From Chitinivorax sp. PXF-14 (GTDB lineage: Bacteria > Pseudomonadota > Gammaproteobacteria > Burkholderiales > SCOH01), in the NCBI RefSeq assembly GCF_040812015.1, contig NZ_JBFNXJ010000005.1, positions 62,001 to 126,000 of the forward strand: 64,000 bases of DNA, in the 5' to 3' direction. Position numbers and translations under genes: made by a program. Positions 29,624 through 38,097 of the stretch are shown here, piece by piece. The first letter of the stretch is position 1, and every line of letters starts with the position of its first letter. Under the pieces are notes generated by a model. That model was given only the letters and a program-made list of their open reading frames with translations, had not been told where the DNA came from and ran no database searches.

Positions 29624-29974
29624 TCAAGCAGAGAATGACGAACCACAGCCGCAGGTGGAATTCGCGTTGGGATTGCGGATCACGAACTGCGAGCCTTCAA
29701 TCCCTTCGGTGTAATCGATCTCGGCACCAACCAGGTACTGGTAGCTCATCGGATCGATCAGCAGCATCACGCCTTCCTTTTCCAGCGCGGTATCGTCTTC
29801 ATTGACGATTTCATCGAAGGTGAAACCGTATTGAAAACCGGAGCAACCGCCGCCCGTCACAAACACGCGCAGCTTCAACTCGGGATTACCCTCTTCGATA
29901 ATCAGATCCTTAACCTTCGCTGCAGCACTGTCGGTAAACACCAGTGGGCTCGGCATCTCGGCAACGGCACTCAT
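29624..29974 (-). CDS. erpA: Iron-sulfur cluster insertion protein ErpA
   Basis: This 116-aa A-type carrier delivers Fe-S clusters to apoproteins such as IspG/IspH. The three conserved cysteines are in [13 protein letters not shown] and the C-terminal [11 protein letters not shown]. It begins [18 protein letters not shown]. The start at 29974 has AGGAG seven bases upstream; an in-frame start six codons earlier lacks this. It is a monocistronic-looking gene with its own terminator. Confidence 0.95.
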   Translation of the reverse strand: MSAVAEMPSPLVFTDSAAAKVKDLIIEEGNPELKLRVFVTGGGCSGFQYGFTFDEIVNEDDTALEKEGVMLLIDPMSYQYLVGAEIDYTEGIEGSQFVIRNPNANSTCGCGSSFSA

Positions 29975-30098
29975 ATCTAAACTCCTGAACAAAATCGTTT
30001 TTCATTATCCGCCGCTTATGCAGCGATTTCAATCCACCACGGCCTAGGGTTTTTCCCGGCCACCAGCAATGTGACCCGTACCCGGCGAAGTTGTTCCG

Positions 30099-31127
30099 TT
30101 ATGGCAGCAAGGGTACAACATCGAGACCAAGCCGCTCATCGAGCCCGAACAGGATGTTCATGTTCTGCACTGCCTGGCCGGCAGCCCCCTTGACCAGATT
30201 GTCGATCACCGACAACACCACGACAGTATCGCCGCCCTGCGGACGATGCACGGCAATACGACAAAGGTTGGCGCCACGTACCGAACGGGTCTCCGGATGG
30301 CTGCCCGCCGGCAGCACGTCAACGAAGGCCTCCTTGGCATAGCGCTGCTCGTAGAGCGCCTGCAGGTCGATGTCCCGTGTCAAACGGGCATAGAGCGTCG
30401 CATGGATGCCACGAATCAACGGCGTCAGGTGAGGCACAAAGGTCAAGCCGACGTCGCCCCCCGCCACTCGCGCCAGCCCCTGCCGGATTTCGGGCAAATG
30501 GCGATGGCCACCCACACCGTAGGCCTTGAAATTGTCGCCGGCTTCGGCAAACAGGGTATGCACCTCGGCCTTGCGCCCCGCGCCGCTGACGCCGGACTTG
30601 CTATCGGCGATCAGGTTGGCGGTATCGACGACACCCGCTTCGATCAGCGGCAGAAAGCCAAGCTGAACGGCCGTTGGATAGCAGCCAGGATTGGCAATCA
30701 GACGCGCGCCACGAATCTGCTCACGATTGAGTTCAGGCAGGCCATACACAGCCTCGGCCACCAATTCGGGGCTAGCGTGCTGCATGCCATACCATTTTTC
30801 CCAGGTCGGCACATCCTTGATCCGGTAGTCGGCAGCCAGATCGACGACCTTGACGCCGGCATCGAGCAACTCGCGGGCCTGGGACATCGCGATACCATTC
30901 GGTGTGGCAAAGAACACCACGTCGCAGCCCTTGAGATCCGCCCTGGCCGGATCCGAGAAGACCAGATCAACCCAGCCGCGCAGGCTCGGGAACATCTCGG
31001 CCACGGGCATGCCGTCTTCCTTGCGCGAGGTAATCGCGGTCAGTTGCACATTGGGATGCTTGGCCAACAAACGAATCAGCTCGACACCCGTATACCCCGT
31101 ACCGCCAACAATCCCAACCTTGATCAC
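30099..31127 (-). CDS. argC: N-acetyl-gamma-glutamyl-phosphate reductase ArgC
   Basis: The 342-aa NADPH enzyme makes N-acetylglutamate semialdehyde in arginine synthesis. It starts [20 protein letters not shown] with the nucleotide-binding loop. The catalytic cysteine is in [14 protein letters not shown], and [11 protein letters not shown] and GGHRHLPEI carry the active-site His region. It is downstream of rplM-rpsI but separated by a strong terminator, so it has its own promoter. A near-palindrome overlaps its probable transcription start. Confidence 0.97.
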   Translation of the reverse strand: MIKVGIVGGTGYTGVELIRLLAKHPNVQLTAITSRKEDGMPVAEMFPSLRGWVDLVFSDPARADLKGCDVVFFATPNGIAMSQARELLDAGVKVVDLAADYRIKDVPTWEKWYGMQHASPELVAEAVYGLPELNREQIRGARLIANPGCYPTAVQLGFLPLIEAGVVDTANLIADSKSGVSGAGRKAEVHTLFAEAGDNFKAYGVGGHRHLPEIRQGLARVAGGDVGLTFVPHLTPLIRGIHATLYARLTRDIDLQALYEQRYAKEAFVDVLPAGSHPETRSVRGANLCRIAVHRPQGGDTVVVLSVIDNLVKGAAGQAVQNMNILFGLDERLGLDVVPLLP

Positions 31128-31148
31128 GGACTACCCTCCAGAAGACTT

Positions 31149-31170
31149 TGTGTGCAGCGCACAATCATAA
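31149..31170 (-). promoter_or_regulatory. argC -10 element with adjoining palindrome
   Basis: The -10-like TATGAT (31165-31170, minus strand) is followed at once by TTGTGCGCTGCACACAA, a near-palindrome with 7 of 8 arm pairs at 31149-31165. This is the usual place for a repressor operator over the transcription start. It does not look like a standard ArgR box. The regulator is unknown. Confidence 0.45.
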
Positions 31171-31215
31171 CATGACATCACAACGAGGCCATGTCGCAGC
31201 CGCTCCAGCAGAATA

Positions 31216-31243
31216 CAAAAAGCCGCCCAAGGGCGGCTTTTTG
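31216..31243 (-). terminator. Intrinsic terminator after rpsI
   Basis: AAAAAGCCGCCC-AAG-GGGCGGCTTTTT forms a 12-bp stem with T runs on both sides, 18 bp past the rpsI stop codon. Confidence 0.93.
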
Positions 31244-31260
31244 CGGGCAATCCGAAACGA

Positions 31261-31653
31261 TTAACGCTTCGAGAATTGCTTGCGGCGACGTGCACCACGC
31301 AGACCAACCTTCTTACGCTCAACTTCACGAGCGTCGCGGGTGATCAGGCCAGCCTTGCGCAGGGCGGGCTTCAGCGCTTCATCGTAGTCAACCAGCGCAC
31401 GGGCGATACCGTGGCGAACCGCGCCGGCCTGACCATTTTCACCACCACCGGTAACGTTGACCTTGATGTCGAACGATTCGGTGTTGTTGGTCAGCTCGAG
31501 CGGCTGACGCACGATCATGCGGCCAGTTTCGCGCGAGAAGTACTCGTCCAGCGGCTTGCCGTTGACGATGATTTGGCCCTTGCCAGCAGCCAGGAACACA
31601 CGAGCAACAGCGCTCTTGCGACGGCCGGTACCGTAGTTGTATTTACCGATCAT
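31261..31653 (-). CDS. rpsI: 30S ribosomal protein S9
   Basis: The 130-aa protein starts [20 protein letters not shown] and ends with the invariant arginine-lysine tail [12 protein letters not shown], whose last residues reach the ribosomal P site. It follows rplM by 12 bp, the universal rplM-rpsI operon, and is closed by a strong terminator. Confidence 0.98.
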   Translation of the reverse strand: MIGKYNYGTGRRKSAVARVFLAAGKGQIIVNGKPLDEYFSRETGRMIVRQPLELTNNTESFDIKVNVTGGGENGQAGAVRHGIARALVDYDEALKPALRKAGLITRDAREVERKKVGLRGARRRKQFSKR

Positions 31654-31665
31654 GATGCTGATTCC

Positions 31666-32094
31666 TTAGATGTCCAGAACTTTGGGCTGTTGTGCAGTGT
31701 GCGGATGTTCGCCGCCAGCGTACACCTTCAGCTTCTTCAGCATCGCGTAGCCCAGCGGGCCCTTCGGCAGCATGCCCTTGACGGCCTTTTCCAGCGTGCG
31801 CTCCGGGAAGTTTTCCTGCATTTCGCGGAAAGTGCGCTGGTAGATACCACCGGGGTAGCCAGAGTGACGGTAGTAGATTTTGTCTTCGAACTTCGCGCCG
31901 GTGACGCGCAGCTTTTCGACGTTGACGACGACGATGTAGTCACCGGTATCAACGTGCGGGGTGTATTCAGCTTTATGCTTGCCGCGCAGACGGCGGGCAA
32001 TTTCGGCTGCCAGGCGGCCGAGCACCTTGTCGGTGGCGTCCACGACGAACCAGTCGCGTTTCACCTCATGCGGCTTGGCGGAAAAGGTCTTCAT
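31666..32094 (-). CDS. rplM: 50S ribosomal protein L13
   Basis: The 142-aa protein begins [20 protein letters not shown] and includes [20 protein letters not shown] and the YRHSGYPGG segment. It binds 23S rRNA early in large-subunit assembly. It heads the rplM-rpsI operon. A strong promoter (TTGACG-17 bp-TACACT) lies about 40 bp before its start, downstream of the terminator of a candidate small RNA. Confidence 0.98.
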   Translation of the reverse strand: MKTFSAKPHEVKRDWFVVDATDKVLGRLAAEIARRLRGKHKAEYTPHVDTGDYIVVVNVEKLRVTGAKFEDKIYYRHSGYPGGIYQRTFREMQENFPERTLEKAVKGMLPKGPLGYAMLKKLKVYAGGEHPHTAQQPKVLDI

Positions 32095-32134
32095 CTAATT
32101 GATTCCAAGTAGCTTGAATTTGAGAAAGTTGCGG

Positions 32135-32163
32135 AGTGTAAGCCAGAACAGACGAGACGTCAA
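32135..32163 (-). promoter_or_regulatory. rplM-rpsI promoter
   Basis: On the minus strand TTGACG (32158-32163) and TACACT (32135-32140) are separated by 17 bp. This near-consensus sigma-70 promoter is correctly placed to give a leader of about 30 nt for rplM. Confidence 0.8.
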
Positions 32164-32295
32164 ACAAATGCGATACGCGCAATAATCCCAACCCGATGAA
32201 ATTACAGGGGGTTTATTGCGTCGCACATCTCGTATGTTGCAGCGCAACCTACGCAGGTCACTTGCGTTAACCCCTCCTCCACGCCCCAGAGAGAT

Positions 32296-32398
32296 AAAAA
32301 AAGAGGCGCAACCTTGTGGATTGCGCCAAATTCCACCAAAGAAGGAGGATGGAGGAGACAACACCAAAACACACATTGCGTGTAACGTCTTAGTGTTG
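32296..32398 (-). ncRNA. Candidate small RNA with anti-Shine-Dalgarno motifs, upstream of rplM
   Basis: A complete small transcription unit of about 100 nt is visible. The promoter has TTGCGC (32426-32431), a 16-bp spacer and TATAAT (32404-32409). The 5' end near 32397 can fold by CAACAC/GTGTTG with an inner ACAC/GTGT hairpin. A single-stranded C/U stretch TCTCCTCCATCCTCCTTC follows (32341-32358). A Rho-independent terminator GGCGCAA/TTGCGCC plus TTTTTTT closes it (32296-32327). CCUCC repeats are complementary to ribosome-binding sites, a known way small RNAs block translation. rplM has its own promoter further on, which argues against this being only a leader. Confidence 0.6.
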
Positions 32399-32403
32399 AG
32401 CCA

Positions 32404-32431
32404 ATTATACGGATTTCATAAAATCGCGCAA
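32404..32431 (-). promoter_or_regulatory. Promoter of the candidate small RNA
   Basis: TTGCGC and a perfect TATAAT with a 16-bp spacer on the minus strand. The expected start is 6-7 bases downstream, at about 32397. Confidence 0.7.
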
Positions 32432-32459
32432 GCATTTTTGTGCATCGCAGTGTAAATTT

Positions 32460-32477
32460 ATTGTGCAACTGCACAAT
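32460..32477. promoter_or_regulatory. 18-bp inverted repeat between the sRNA and osmC promoters
   Basis: ATTGTGCAACTGCACAAT has two perfect 8-bp arms around a 2-bp centre. It is about 71 bp upstream of the expected sRNA start and about 35 bp before the -10-like TATACA (32511-32516) of the OsmC gene. It looks like a dimeric regulator site. I cannot match it to a known regulator; it differs from the FNR and CRP consensus. Confidence 0.5.
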
Positions 32478-32552
32478 TTTTCTTGGCAGGTGCCCACCAT
32501 TCCCTTTCGCTATACAATCGCCGCACTGGATACCGACACAAGGAGCACGCAG

Positions 32553-32969
32553 GTGAAGGCAAGAATCAAGTGGGTTGAGGACGTCAGCTTTCTGGGCGAA
32601 ACGGGGAGCGGGCACGCGGTATTGATGGATGGCCCGCCGGAAGGCGGGGGGCGCAACCTCGGACCACGCCCGATGGAAATGGTGCTGCTGGGGACTGGCG
32701 GTTGCACGACTTACGACGTGATCCACATTCTAAAGAAGGGTCGCCAGGACGTGCGGGACTGCGTGGTTGAAATCCAGGCCGAGCGCGCCGAGACCGACCC
32801 GAAAATCTTCACCAAGATTCACTTCCACTTTGTCGTGACCGGCAAGGGCCTCAAGCCTGACGCGGTGAAGCGCGCGATCGACCTGTCGGCGGAAAAATAC
32901 TGCTCGGCATCGATCATGCTGGGCAAAACGGCGGATATCACGCACGACTTCGAGCTAGTCGAGGCCTGA
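32553..32969 (+). CDS. OsmC-family protein
   Basis: The 138-aa protein has the two cysteines of the OsmC/Ohr superfamily (LLGTGGCTTYDVIHIL and KYCSASIMLGKTADITH). Members reduce organic peroxides or have unknown thiol functions; this type, starting KARIKWVEDVSFLGETGSGH, is the YhfA-like branch, whose substrate is unknown. The GTG at 32553 is chosen because AAGGAG lies seven bases upstream; the longer frame from 32463 has no family similarity. It is followed by a bidirectional terminator shared with the convergent coq7. Confidence 0.88.
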   Translation: MKARIKWVEDVSFLGETGSGHAVLMDGPPEGGGRNLGPRPMEMVLLGTGGCTTYDVIHILKKGRQDVRDCVVEIQAERAETDPKIFTKIHFHFVVTGKGLKPDAVKRAIDLSAEKYCSASIMLGKTADITHDFELVEA

Positions 32970-32984
32970 GAATCCCGCGGGTAT

Positions 32985-33016
32985 GAAAAAAGCGTCGCGG
33001 ATGCGACGCTTTTTCT
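32985..33016. terminator. Bidirectional terminator between osmC-like gene and coq7
   Basis: AAAAAAGCGTCGC-GGAT-GCGACGCTTTTTC is a strong hairpin with T runs on both strands, 15 bp after the OsmC stop codon and 34 bp from the coq7 stop codon. Confidence 0.93.
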
Positions 33017-33049
33017 TTGCACTTCAGTCGGGCACGCCTGCCCTGCGGG

Positions 33050-33676
33050 TCATATCCAGTAAGCGGTGCTGGTCATCACCTTCGACGACAGCTTCATCGC
33101 CATTCTGATCGGAAACGGCAACTCGGCCGCACCGTGCTTGACGGCCGTTGTCGCGTGCAGGGCCTCGTCATCGCGCATCTGAGCGAGGACGGCACGGCTC
33201 TTGGCATCATCGGGAGGCAGCTTGCCCAGATGTTCGTCAAGATGGCGACATACCTGGCGCTCGGTCTCGGCCAGAAAACCCAGGTTCCAGCGATCCCCCA
33301 CCACCCCGGCGGCCACGCCAATGGCCAACGACCCGGTGTACCATAGCGGGTTGAGCAGGCTGCGGCGCCCGCCCAGCTCATCGATACGGCGCTCGGTCCA
33401 GGCGAGGTGCTCGATTTCTTCCCAGGCAGCGTGTTCAAGCGCCTCTCGCGCCTGCGTGTTGCGTGCCGTCAGCGCCTGCCCTTGGTAAAGCGCCTGCGCG
33501 CAGACTTCGCCCACATGGTTGATGCGCATCAGCGCTGCGGCATGCCGCTTGTCCGAGTCACTCATCTCGGCCTCGGGCACGTCTTCATCCGGATGCTTGC
33601 GCACGCTATGGGCCGGCGCCAGCAAGGTACGCAGCCCCTTGTCGAAATGGACGATCAATTGGTCGAGATTCAGCAT
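33050..33676 (-). CDS. coq7: Coq7-type 2-nonaprenyl-3-methyl-6-methoxy-benzoquinol hydroxylase
   Basis: The 208-aa di-iron protein has the ferritin-like ligand motifs: [48 protein letters not shown] and [11 protein letters not shown]. Coq7 adds the last hydroxyl of the ubiquinone ring. In many Neisseriales it replaces the flavin enzyme UbiF. The start [18 protein letters not shown] at 33676 fits the family; the open frame adds 7 residues. It is divergent from ppa. Confidence 0.93.
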   Translation of the reverse strand: MLNLDQLIVHFDKGLRTLLAPAHSVRKHPDEDVPEAEMSDSDKRHAAALMRINHVGEVCAQALYQGQALTARNTQAREALEHAAWEEIEHLAWTERRIDELGGRRSLLNPLWYTGSLAIGVAAGVVGDRWNLGFLAETERQVCRHLDEHLGKLPPDDAKSRAVLAQMRDDEALHATTAVKHGAAELPFPIRMAMKLSSKVMTSTAYWI

Positions 33677-33803
33677 GAAGATCGGGCACACATTCATTGG
33701 GAGATGCCCCGCATTCTACCATGGCTCACTCCGCCAGGCCGCGCCAGAACACGGCAGGAAAGGCAACAGCGGAGACGATCAGCAGTGCTGCGCGGTTTCA
33801 TTT

Positions 33804-33809
33804 TATAAT
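33804..33809 (+). promoter_or_regulatory. -10 element of ppa
   Basis: A perfect TATAAT lies 38 bp before the ppa ATG, within TTTTATAATGG. No convincing -35 hexamer is seen upstream. Confidence 0.55.
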
Positions 33810-33846
33810 GGCGGTCTTTGTTCACCTCTTCACTCGGAGTAGTCAC

Positions 33847-34377
33847 ATGATTCTCGACCGCGTACCCGCCGGCAAAGACGTTCCCAACGATTTCAACGTT
33901 GTCGTCGAAATCCCAGCCAACAGCTCGCCGATCAAGTACGAACTGGACAAGGAAACCGGCGCCATGTTCGTGGACCGCTTCATGGGCACCGCCATGTTCT
34001 ACCCCTGCAACTACGGCTATGTGCCCAACACCCTGTCGGAAGATGGCGATCCGGTCGACGTGCTGGTGGTGACGCCCTTCCCGCTTCAGATCGGTGTGGT
34101 TGTACGTTGCCGCGCGCTGGGCATGCTGAAGATGGAAGACGAAGCCGGCGTTGATGCCAAGCTGGTTGCCGTGCCGGTCGAGAAGCTGTGCCCGATGTAC
34201 AAGGACATCAAGTCGACCGACGACCTGCCGGAACTGCTGCTGTCCCAGATCGCTCACTTCTTCGAGCACTACAAGGATCTGGAAAAGGGCAAGTGGGTCA
34301 AGGTTCAAGGCTGGGCGGACGCCGAGGCAGCCAAGCAGGAAATCGTTGCTGGCGTGGCACGCTACGAAAAGGCGTAA
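33847..34377 (+). CDS. ppa: Inorganic pyrophosphatase
   Basis: The 176-aa soluble family I enzyme hydrolyses pyrophosphate and pulls biosynthetic reactions forward. It has the substrate-binding [13 protein letters not shown], the [13 protein letters not shown] segment and the metal site [11 protein letters not shown], where three aspartates bind magnesium. The start at 33847 ([16 protein letters not shown]) matches the family; the frame extends 50 codons upstream without similarity. It is closed by its own terminator. Confidence 0.97.
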   Translation: MILDRVPAGKDVPNDFNVVVEIPANSSPIKYELDKETGAMFVDRFMGTAMFYPCNYGYVPNTLSEDGDPVDVLVVTPFPLQIGVVVRCRALGMLKMEDEAGVDAKLVAVPVEKLCPMYKDIKSTDDLPELLLSQIAHFFEHYKDLEKGKWVKVQGWADAEAAKQEIVAGVARYEKA

Positions 34378-34411
34378 ATCTGATCCGGCAGCCATGCCGG
34401 GTTCGGAAACC

Positions 34412-34438
34412 AAAGGGCCGATTCTCGGCCCTTTTTTC
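34412..34438 (+). terminator. Intrinsic terminator after ppa
   Basis: AAAGGGCCG-ATTCT-CGGCCCTTTTTT, a 9-bp stem with a T run, 34 bp past the ppa stop codon. Confidence 0.92.
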
Positions 34439-34550
34439 GCACCAAAAACAAGCGCTACACCATCAACTCGCACCATTTTAGGGCTGATGCGCCAGCCATA
34501 ATTGCACCGAATTTGGATATTTTCGTTTCAAATCAGTGTCATATTTCATC

Positions 34551-34566
34551 TGGAACATGTTTTGCT
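34551..34566 (+). promoter_or_regulatory. Sigma-54 promoter of amtB
   Basis: TGGAACATGTTTTGCT matches the sigma-54 -24/-12 consensus TGGCAC-R-N4-TTGCW with a single mismatch, including the GG and GC dinucleotides at the right spacing. It ends 33 bp before the amtB ATG. This predicts nitrogen-limited expression through RpoN and NtrC. No NtrC site was identified in the short upstream region. Confidence 0.75.
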
Positions 34567-34599
34567 TTTTATTTCGCACCCTTTTGGTGAGATAAACCC

Positions 34600-35802
34600 A
34601 TGGACAAGCTTCAAAACGGTGCCGACGTACTCTTCATCCTGCTCGGCGCCATCTTCATCCTGGCGATGCATGCTGGCTTCGCCTTCCTCGAGTTGGGCAC
34701 GGTACGCAAGAAGAACCAGGTCAACGCACTGGTCAAAATCCTGACTGACTTCGCCGTTTCCGGCATCGCCTACTTCTTCGTCGGCTACGCGGTGGCCTAC
34801 GGCGTGGATTTCTTCAGCGGTGCCAAGGTCCTTGCGGCGAAAAGCGGTTACGAGCTGGTCAAGTTCTTCTTCCTGCTGACCTTTGCCGCCGCCATTCCCG
34901 CCATCATTTCGGGCGGCATTGCCGAGCGCGCCAAGTTCCACCCGCAGTCGATCGCTACCTTCCTGCTGGTTGGCTTCGTCTATCCCTTCTTCGAAGGCAT
35001 CGCCTGGAATCAGCATTACGGTGTACAGGGCTGGCTGAAGGCCACGTTCGGCGCCGAATTCCACGACTTCGCGGGCTCCGTGGTGGTGCACGCCGTCGGC
35101 GGCTGGATCGCCCTGCCGGCCGTGCTGCTGCTGGGTGCCCGCCGCGGCCGCTATCACAAGGATGGTGCGATCTCGGCCCACCCGCCGTCGAGTATTCCCT
35201 TCCTGGCGCTCGGCGCCTGGATTCTGATCGTCGGCTGGTTCGGCTTCAACGTGATGAGCGCGCAAAAGCTCGAGAACATCTCCGGCCTCGTCGCCATCAA
35301 CTCGCTGATGGCCATGATCGGCGGCACGCTCGTCGCGACCTGGATGGGCAAGAACGACCCCGGCTTCATCCATAACGGCCCGCTGGCCGGCCTGGTTGCT
35401 GTGTGTGCCGGCTCGGACCTGATGCACCCGATTGGTGCGCTATTTGTGGGCGGCATGGCCGGCGCGCTGTTCGTGGCAATGTTCACGGTGACCCAGAACC
35501 GCTGGAAGATCGACGACGTACTCGGTGTTTGGCCTTTGCACGGCCTGTGCGGCGCGTGGGGCGGCATCGCTGCAGGCATCTTCGGCCTGGAATCGCTCGG
35601 TGGCATGGGCGGTGTGGCGCTGATGCCACAAGTGATCGGCACCCTGCTTGGCATCAGCGTGGCGCTGGTCGGCGGTTTTGTGGTCTACGGCACGCTCAAG
35701 GCCACGGTCGGCATCCGCCTCGATGCGGAAGAGGAATTCAACGGCGCCGACCTCAGCATCCACAAGATATCCGCGACACCAGAGCGCGAAACCAGCTGGT
35801 AA
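34600..35802 (+). CDS. amtB: Ammonium transporter AmtB
   Basis: The 400-aa protein has eleven predicted membrane helices. The Amt signatures are DFAGSVVVHAVGGWIALPA (first pore histidine) and GVWPLHGLCGAWGGIAAGIF (second pore histidine), with FGFNVMSA between. There is no cleavable signal. It moves ammonium across the inner membrane under nitrogen limitation. It is usually encoded with glnK, but no PII gene lies beside it here. A sigma-54 promoter precedes it. The stop is 7 bp from the convergent aminotransferase gene. Confidence 0.96.
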   Translation: MDKLQNGADVLFILLGAIFILAMHAGFAFLELGTVRKKNQVNALVKILTDFAVSGIAYFFVGYAVAYGVDFFSGAKVLAAKSGYELVKFFFLLTFAAAIPAIISGGIAERAKFHPQSIATFLLVGFVYPFFEGIAWNQHYGVQGWLKATFGAEFHDFAGSVVVHAVGGWIALPAVLLLGARRGRYHKDGAISAHPPSSIPFLALGAWILIVGWFGFNVMSAQKLENISGLVAINSLMAMIGGTLVATWMGKNDPGFIHNGPLAGLVAVCAGSDLMHPIGALFVGGMAGALFVAMFTVTQNRWKIDDVLGVWPLHGLCGAWGGIAAGIFGLESLGGMGGVALMPQVIGTLLGISVALVGGFVVYGTLKATVGIRLDAEEEFNGADLSIHKISATPERETSW

Positions 35803-35809
35803 GCGGCAC

Positions 35810-36946
35810 TCAAGGAATCGCCCGGCGGAAGCGGGCGATTCCTTCTTCCAGCAATGGCCTGGCGCAGCCGAAATTGAGGCGTAGGAAGCCCGGCATGCCA
35901 AAATCAGCCCCGTCCGACAGCCCCACCCCGGCCTCCTCGAAATACTTGCACGGATGAGCCAGCGCCAGCGCCCGGACGTCGATCCACGCCAGGTAGGTCG
36001 CCTGCACGGGGGAAACGCTCACTCCCCGGTAGCCGTCGAGCTCGCTCATCACCATGTCGCGATTGCCCCGCAGATAGTCGATCAACGCCAGGCGCCAGGG
36101 TTCGCCATGGCGGTAGGCGGCCTCGGCGGCCACGTAGCCAAGCAGATTGATATGCGGCACGATGCCGCGCGCAGCCACCTCGACCTGATGTCGTAGCCGG
36201 GCATCGGGGATGATGGCAAATGCGCAACCGAGCCCGGCGACATTCCAGGTCTTGCTCGGCGCCATCAGCGTGATGGTGCGATTGGCAATATCGGCGGACA
36301 GCGCTGCGGTCGGCAGATGAGGGCCCGCCTCGTCGAGCGCCAGATCACAATGAATCTCGTCCGAGCAGATCACCAGATCGTGACGCTCGCAGAAGGCGCT
36401 GATCTCCATCAGCTCCTGCCGTGTCCAGACCCGGCCCACCGGGTTGTGTGGGCTGCATAGCAGGAGCAGGCGGGTATCCGCCGTCACGGCAGCCTCCATG
36501 GCCGGCCAATTCCAGCCCCAATGGCTCCCCTCCTGCTTCAACGCGACCTCGATGACTCGCCGCCCCGAGAGTTTGGGCGCGCTGCGGAACGGTGGGTACA
36601 CCGGGATCGCCGTCATCACAGCGTCGCCTGGCTGCCCCACCGCGCGGCATACCACGTTGAGCCCGCTGACCAAACCCGGCAGCCAGACGATCCAGTCCGG
36701 GCTGATCTGCCAGCCGTGACGCTGGGCAAGATAGGTGCAAATGGCATCCGCCAGTGCCGGCAGCGGTGCCGAATAGCCGAATACGCCTTGCTCGACGCGT
36801 TTGGCCAGCGCCTCCACCACTGCCGGCGGAGAACGGAAATCCATGTCGGCCACCCACATCGGGATGACGTCGTCGGAGCCATATTTATTCCATTTCACGC
36901 TGTCGCCGGCGCGGCGGTCAGGTGCATCGTCAAAGTCGAAGGTCAT
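35810..36946 (-). CDS. MalY/PatB family PLP-dependent cystathionine beta-lyase
   Basis: The 378-aa fold-type I enzyme begins MTFDFDDAPDRRAGDSVKWN and has PMWVADMDFRSPPAV, the MalY/PatB signature. SPHNPVGRVWTRQEL, ICSDEIHCDLAL and the PLP lysine in MAPSKTWNVAGLG follow. Members cleave cystathionine or other C-S compounds to homocysteine, pyruvate and ammonia. A role in methionine or sulfur salvage is likely, but the true substrate is not known. It is convergent with amtB and divergent from the aldo/keto reductase gene. Confidence 0.9.
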   Translation of the reverse strand: MTFDFDDAPDRRAGDSVKWNKYGSDDVIPMWVADMDFRSPPAVVEALAKRVEQGVFGYSAPLPALADAICTYLAQRHGWQISPDWIVWLPGLVSGLNVVCRAVGQPGDAVMTAIPVYPPFRSAPKLSGRRVIEVALKQEGSHWGWNWPAMEAAVTADTRLLLLCSPHNPVGRVWTRQELMEISAFCERHDLVICSDEIHCDLALDEAGPHLPTAALSADIANRTITLMAPSKTWNVAGLGCAFAIIPDARLRHQVEVAARGIVPHINLLGYVAAEAAYRHGEPWRLALIDYLRGNRDMVMSELDGYRGVSVSPVQATYLAWIDVRALALAHPCKYFEEAGVGLSDGADFGMPGFLRLNFGCARPLLEEGIARFRRAIP

Positions 36947-37056
36947 GTCGCGTCCTGATCATCATCGGGAGGGAGAGACGTTTGATAACCCCCGTCATCG
37001 CAGGCAGACTATGCTGGGGTTGCCAACGCCGGCGATCAAACAGGGAGAGGATTCAC

Positions 37057-38097
37057 ATGCAGTATGTCAGTTTGGGCGAGAACGCGCTTACCGTGTCGAA
37101 GATTTGCCTCGGCAGCATGACCTGGGGTGAACAGAATACCGAGCAGGAGGCGCACTCGCAGCTCGACTACGCCATTGGGCGGGGTGTCAATTTCATCGAT
37201 GCGGCGGAAATGTACCCGGTGCCAACGCGTGCCGAGACCCAGGGACGGACGGAATCCTGCATCGGCAGCTGGCTCGCGCGTCAGGATCGCAGCAAGCTCG
37301 TGCTCGCGACCAAGGTCGCAGGCCCTGCGCGCGGCCTGGAATGGCTGCGCCAGGGCCGCCCGATCGCACTCGACGGGGCCCAGATTCGCGAGGCGGTGGA
37401 AGGCAGCCTGCGCCGCCTGCGCACCGATTACATCGATCTTTACCAAATCCACTGGCCCGCGCGCTATGTTCCGATGTTCGGCCAGGTCGGCTACGATCCG
37501 CGGCTCGAGCGCCCGGCGCCGGCGATCCGGGAGCAGCTGGAGGCGCTATCCCGGCTAGTGGAAGAAGGCAAGCTGCGGCACATCGGCGTCAGCAATGAAA
37601 CCTCGTGGGGAGTCTGTCAATTCATCCGGCTCGCCGAGGACTACGGCCTGCCTCGCGTGGTCAGCATCCAGAACGCCTACAGCCTGCTGAACCGCAGCTT
37701 CGAGATGGGGCTGGCGGAAACCTGCCACATGGAGCGAGTGGGCCTGCTCGCCTACAGCCCCCTGGCCTTCGGCCTGCTGTCGGGAAAATACCTCGACGAC
37801 CCGGCGGCAGATGGCCGCATGACGCGCTTTCCGCGCTTTGGCGGGCGTTACCAGAAACCTGGCGTGAGCGAGGCCGTGCGGGAATACGTGGCACTTGCCC
37901 GCGAGCACGGGCTGAGCCCGGCGCAGATGGCGCTGGCTTTCGTCAATTCGCGCTGGTTCGTCGCCAGCAATATCGTCGGCGCTACCAGCCTGGGCCAGCT
38001 CAAAGAGAATATCGACAGCCTGTCGCTGGCGCTCAGCGATCCCGTCGTTTCTGCCATTGAGACGATCCACCAGCGTTATTCGAACCCGGCACAGTAG
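37057..38097 (+). CDS. Tas-like aldo/keto reductase
   Basis: The 346-aa TIM barrel uses NADPH. The catalytic tetrad is visible: Asp and Tyr in FIDAAEMYPVP, Lys in LVLATKVAGPA, His in LYQIHWPARY. GLLAYSPLAFGLLSGKYL and the C-terminal NIVGATSLGQLKENIDSL are typical of E. coli Tas. The start at 37057 is preceded by AGGGAGAGG. The physiological carbonyl substrate is unknown. The last 65 bp overlap the 3' end of the convergent TonB-like gene. Confidence 0.93.
   Translation: MQYVSLGENALTVSKICLGSMTWGEQNTEQEAHSQLDYAIGRGVNFIDAAEMYPVPTRAETQGRTESCIGSWLARQDRSKLVLATKVAGPARGLEWLRQGRPIALDGAQIREAVEGSLRRLRTDYIDLYQIHWPARYVPMFGQVGYDPRLERPAPAIREQLEALSRLVEEGKLRHIGVSNETSWGVCQFIRLAEDYGLPRVVSIQNAYSLLNRSFEMGLAETCHMERVGLLAYSPLAFGLLSGKYLDDPAADGRMTRFPRFGGRYQKPGVSEAVREYVALAREHGLSPAQMALAFVNSRWFVASNIVGATSLGQLKENIDSLSLALSDPVVSAIETIHQRYSNPAQ

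Noticed and set aside
32347-32391. Short plus-strand peptide after AAGGAGG near 32343
   Set aside because: The SD-like sequence abuts the ATG with no spacing and the 14-residue frame is unremarkable; the same bases are better explained as the anti-SD stretch of the opposite-strand RNA.
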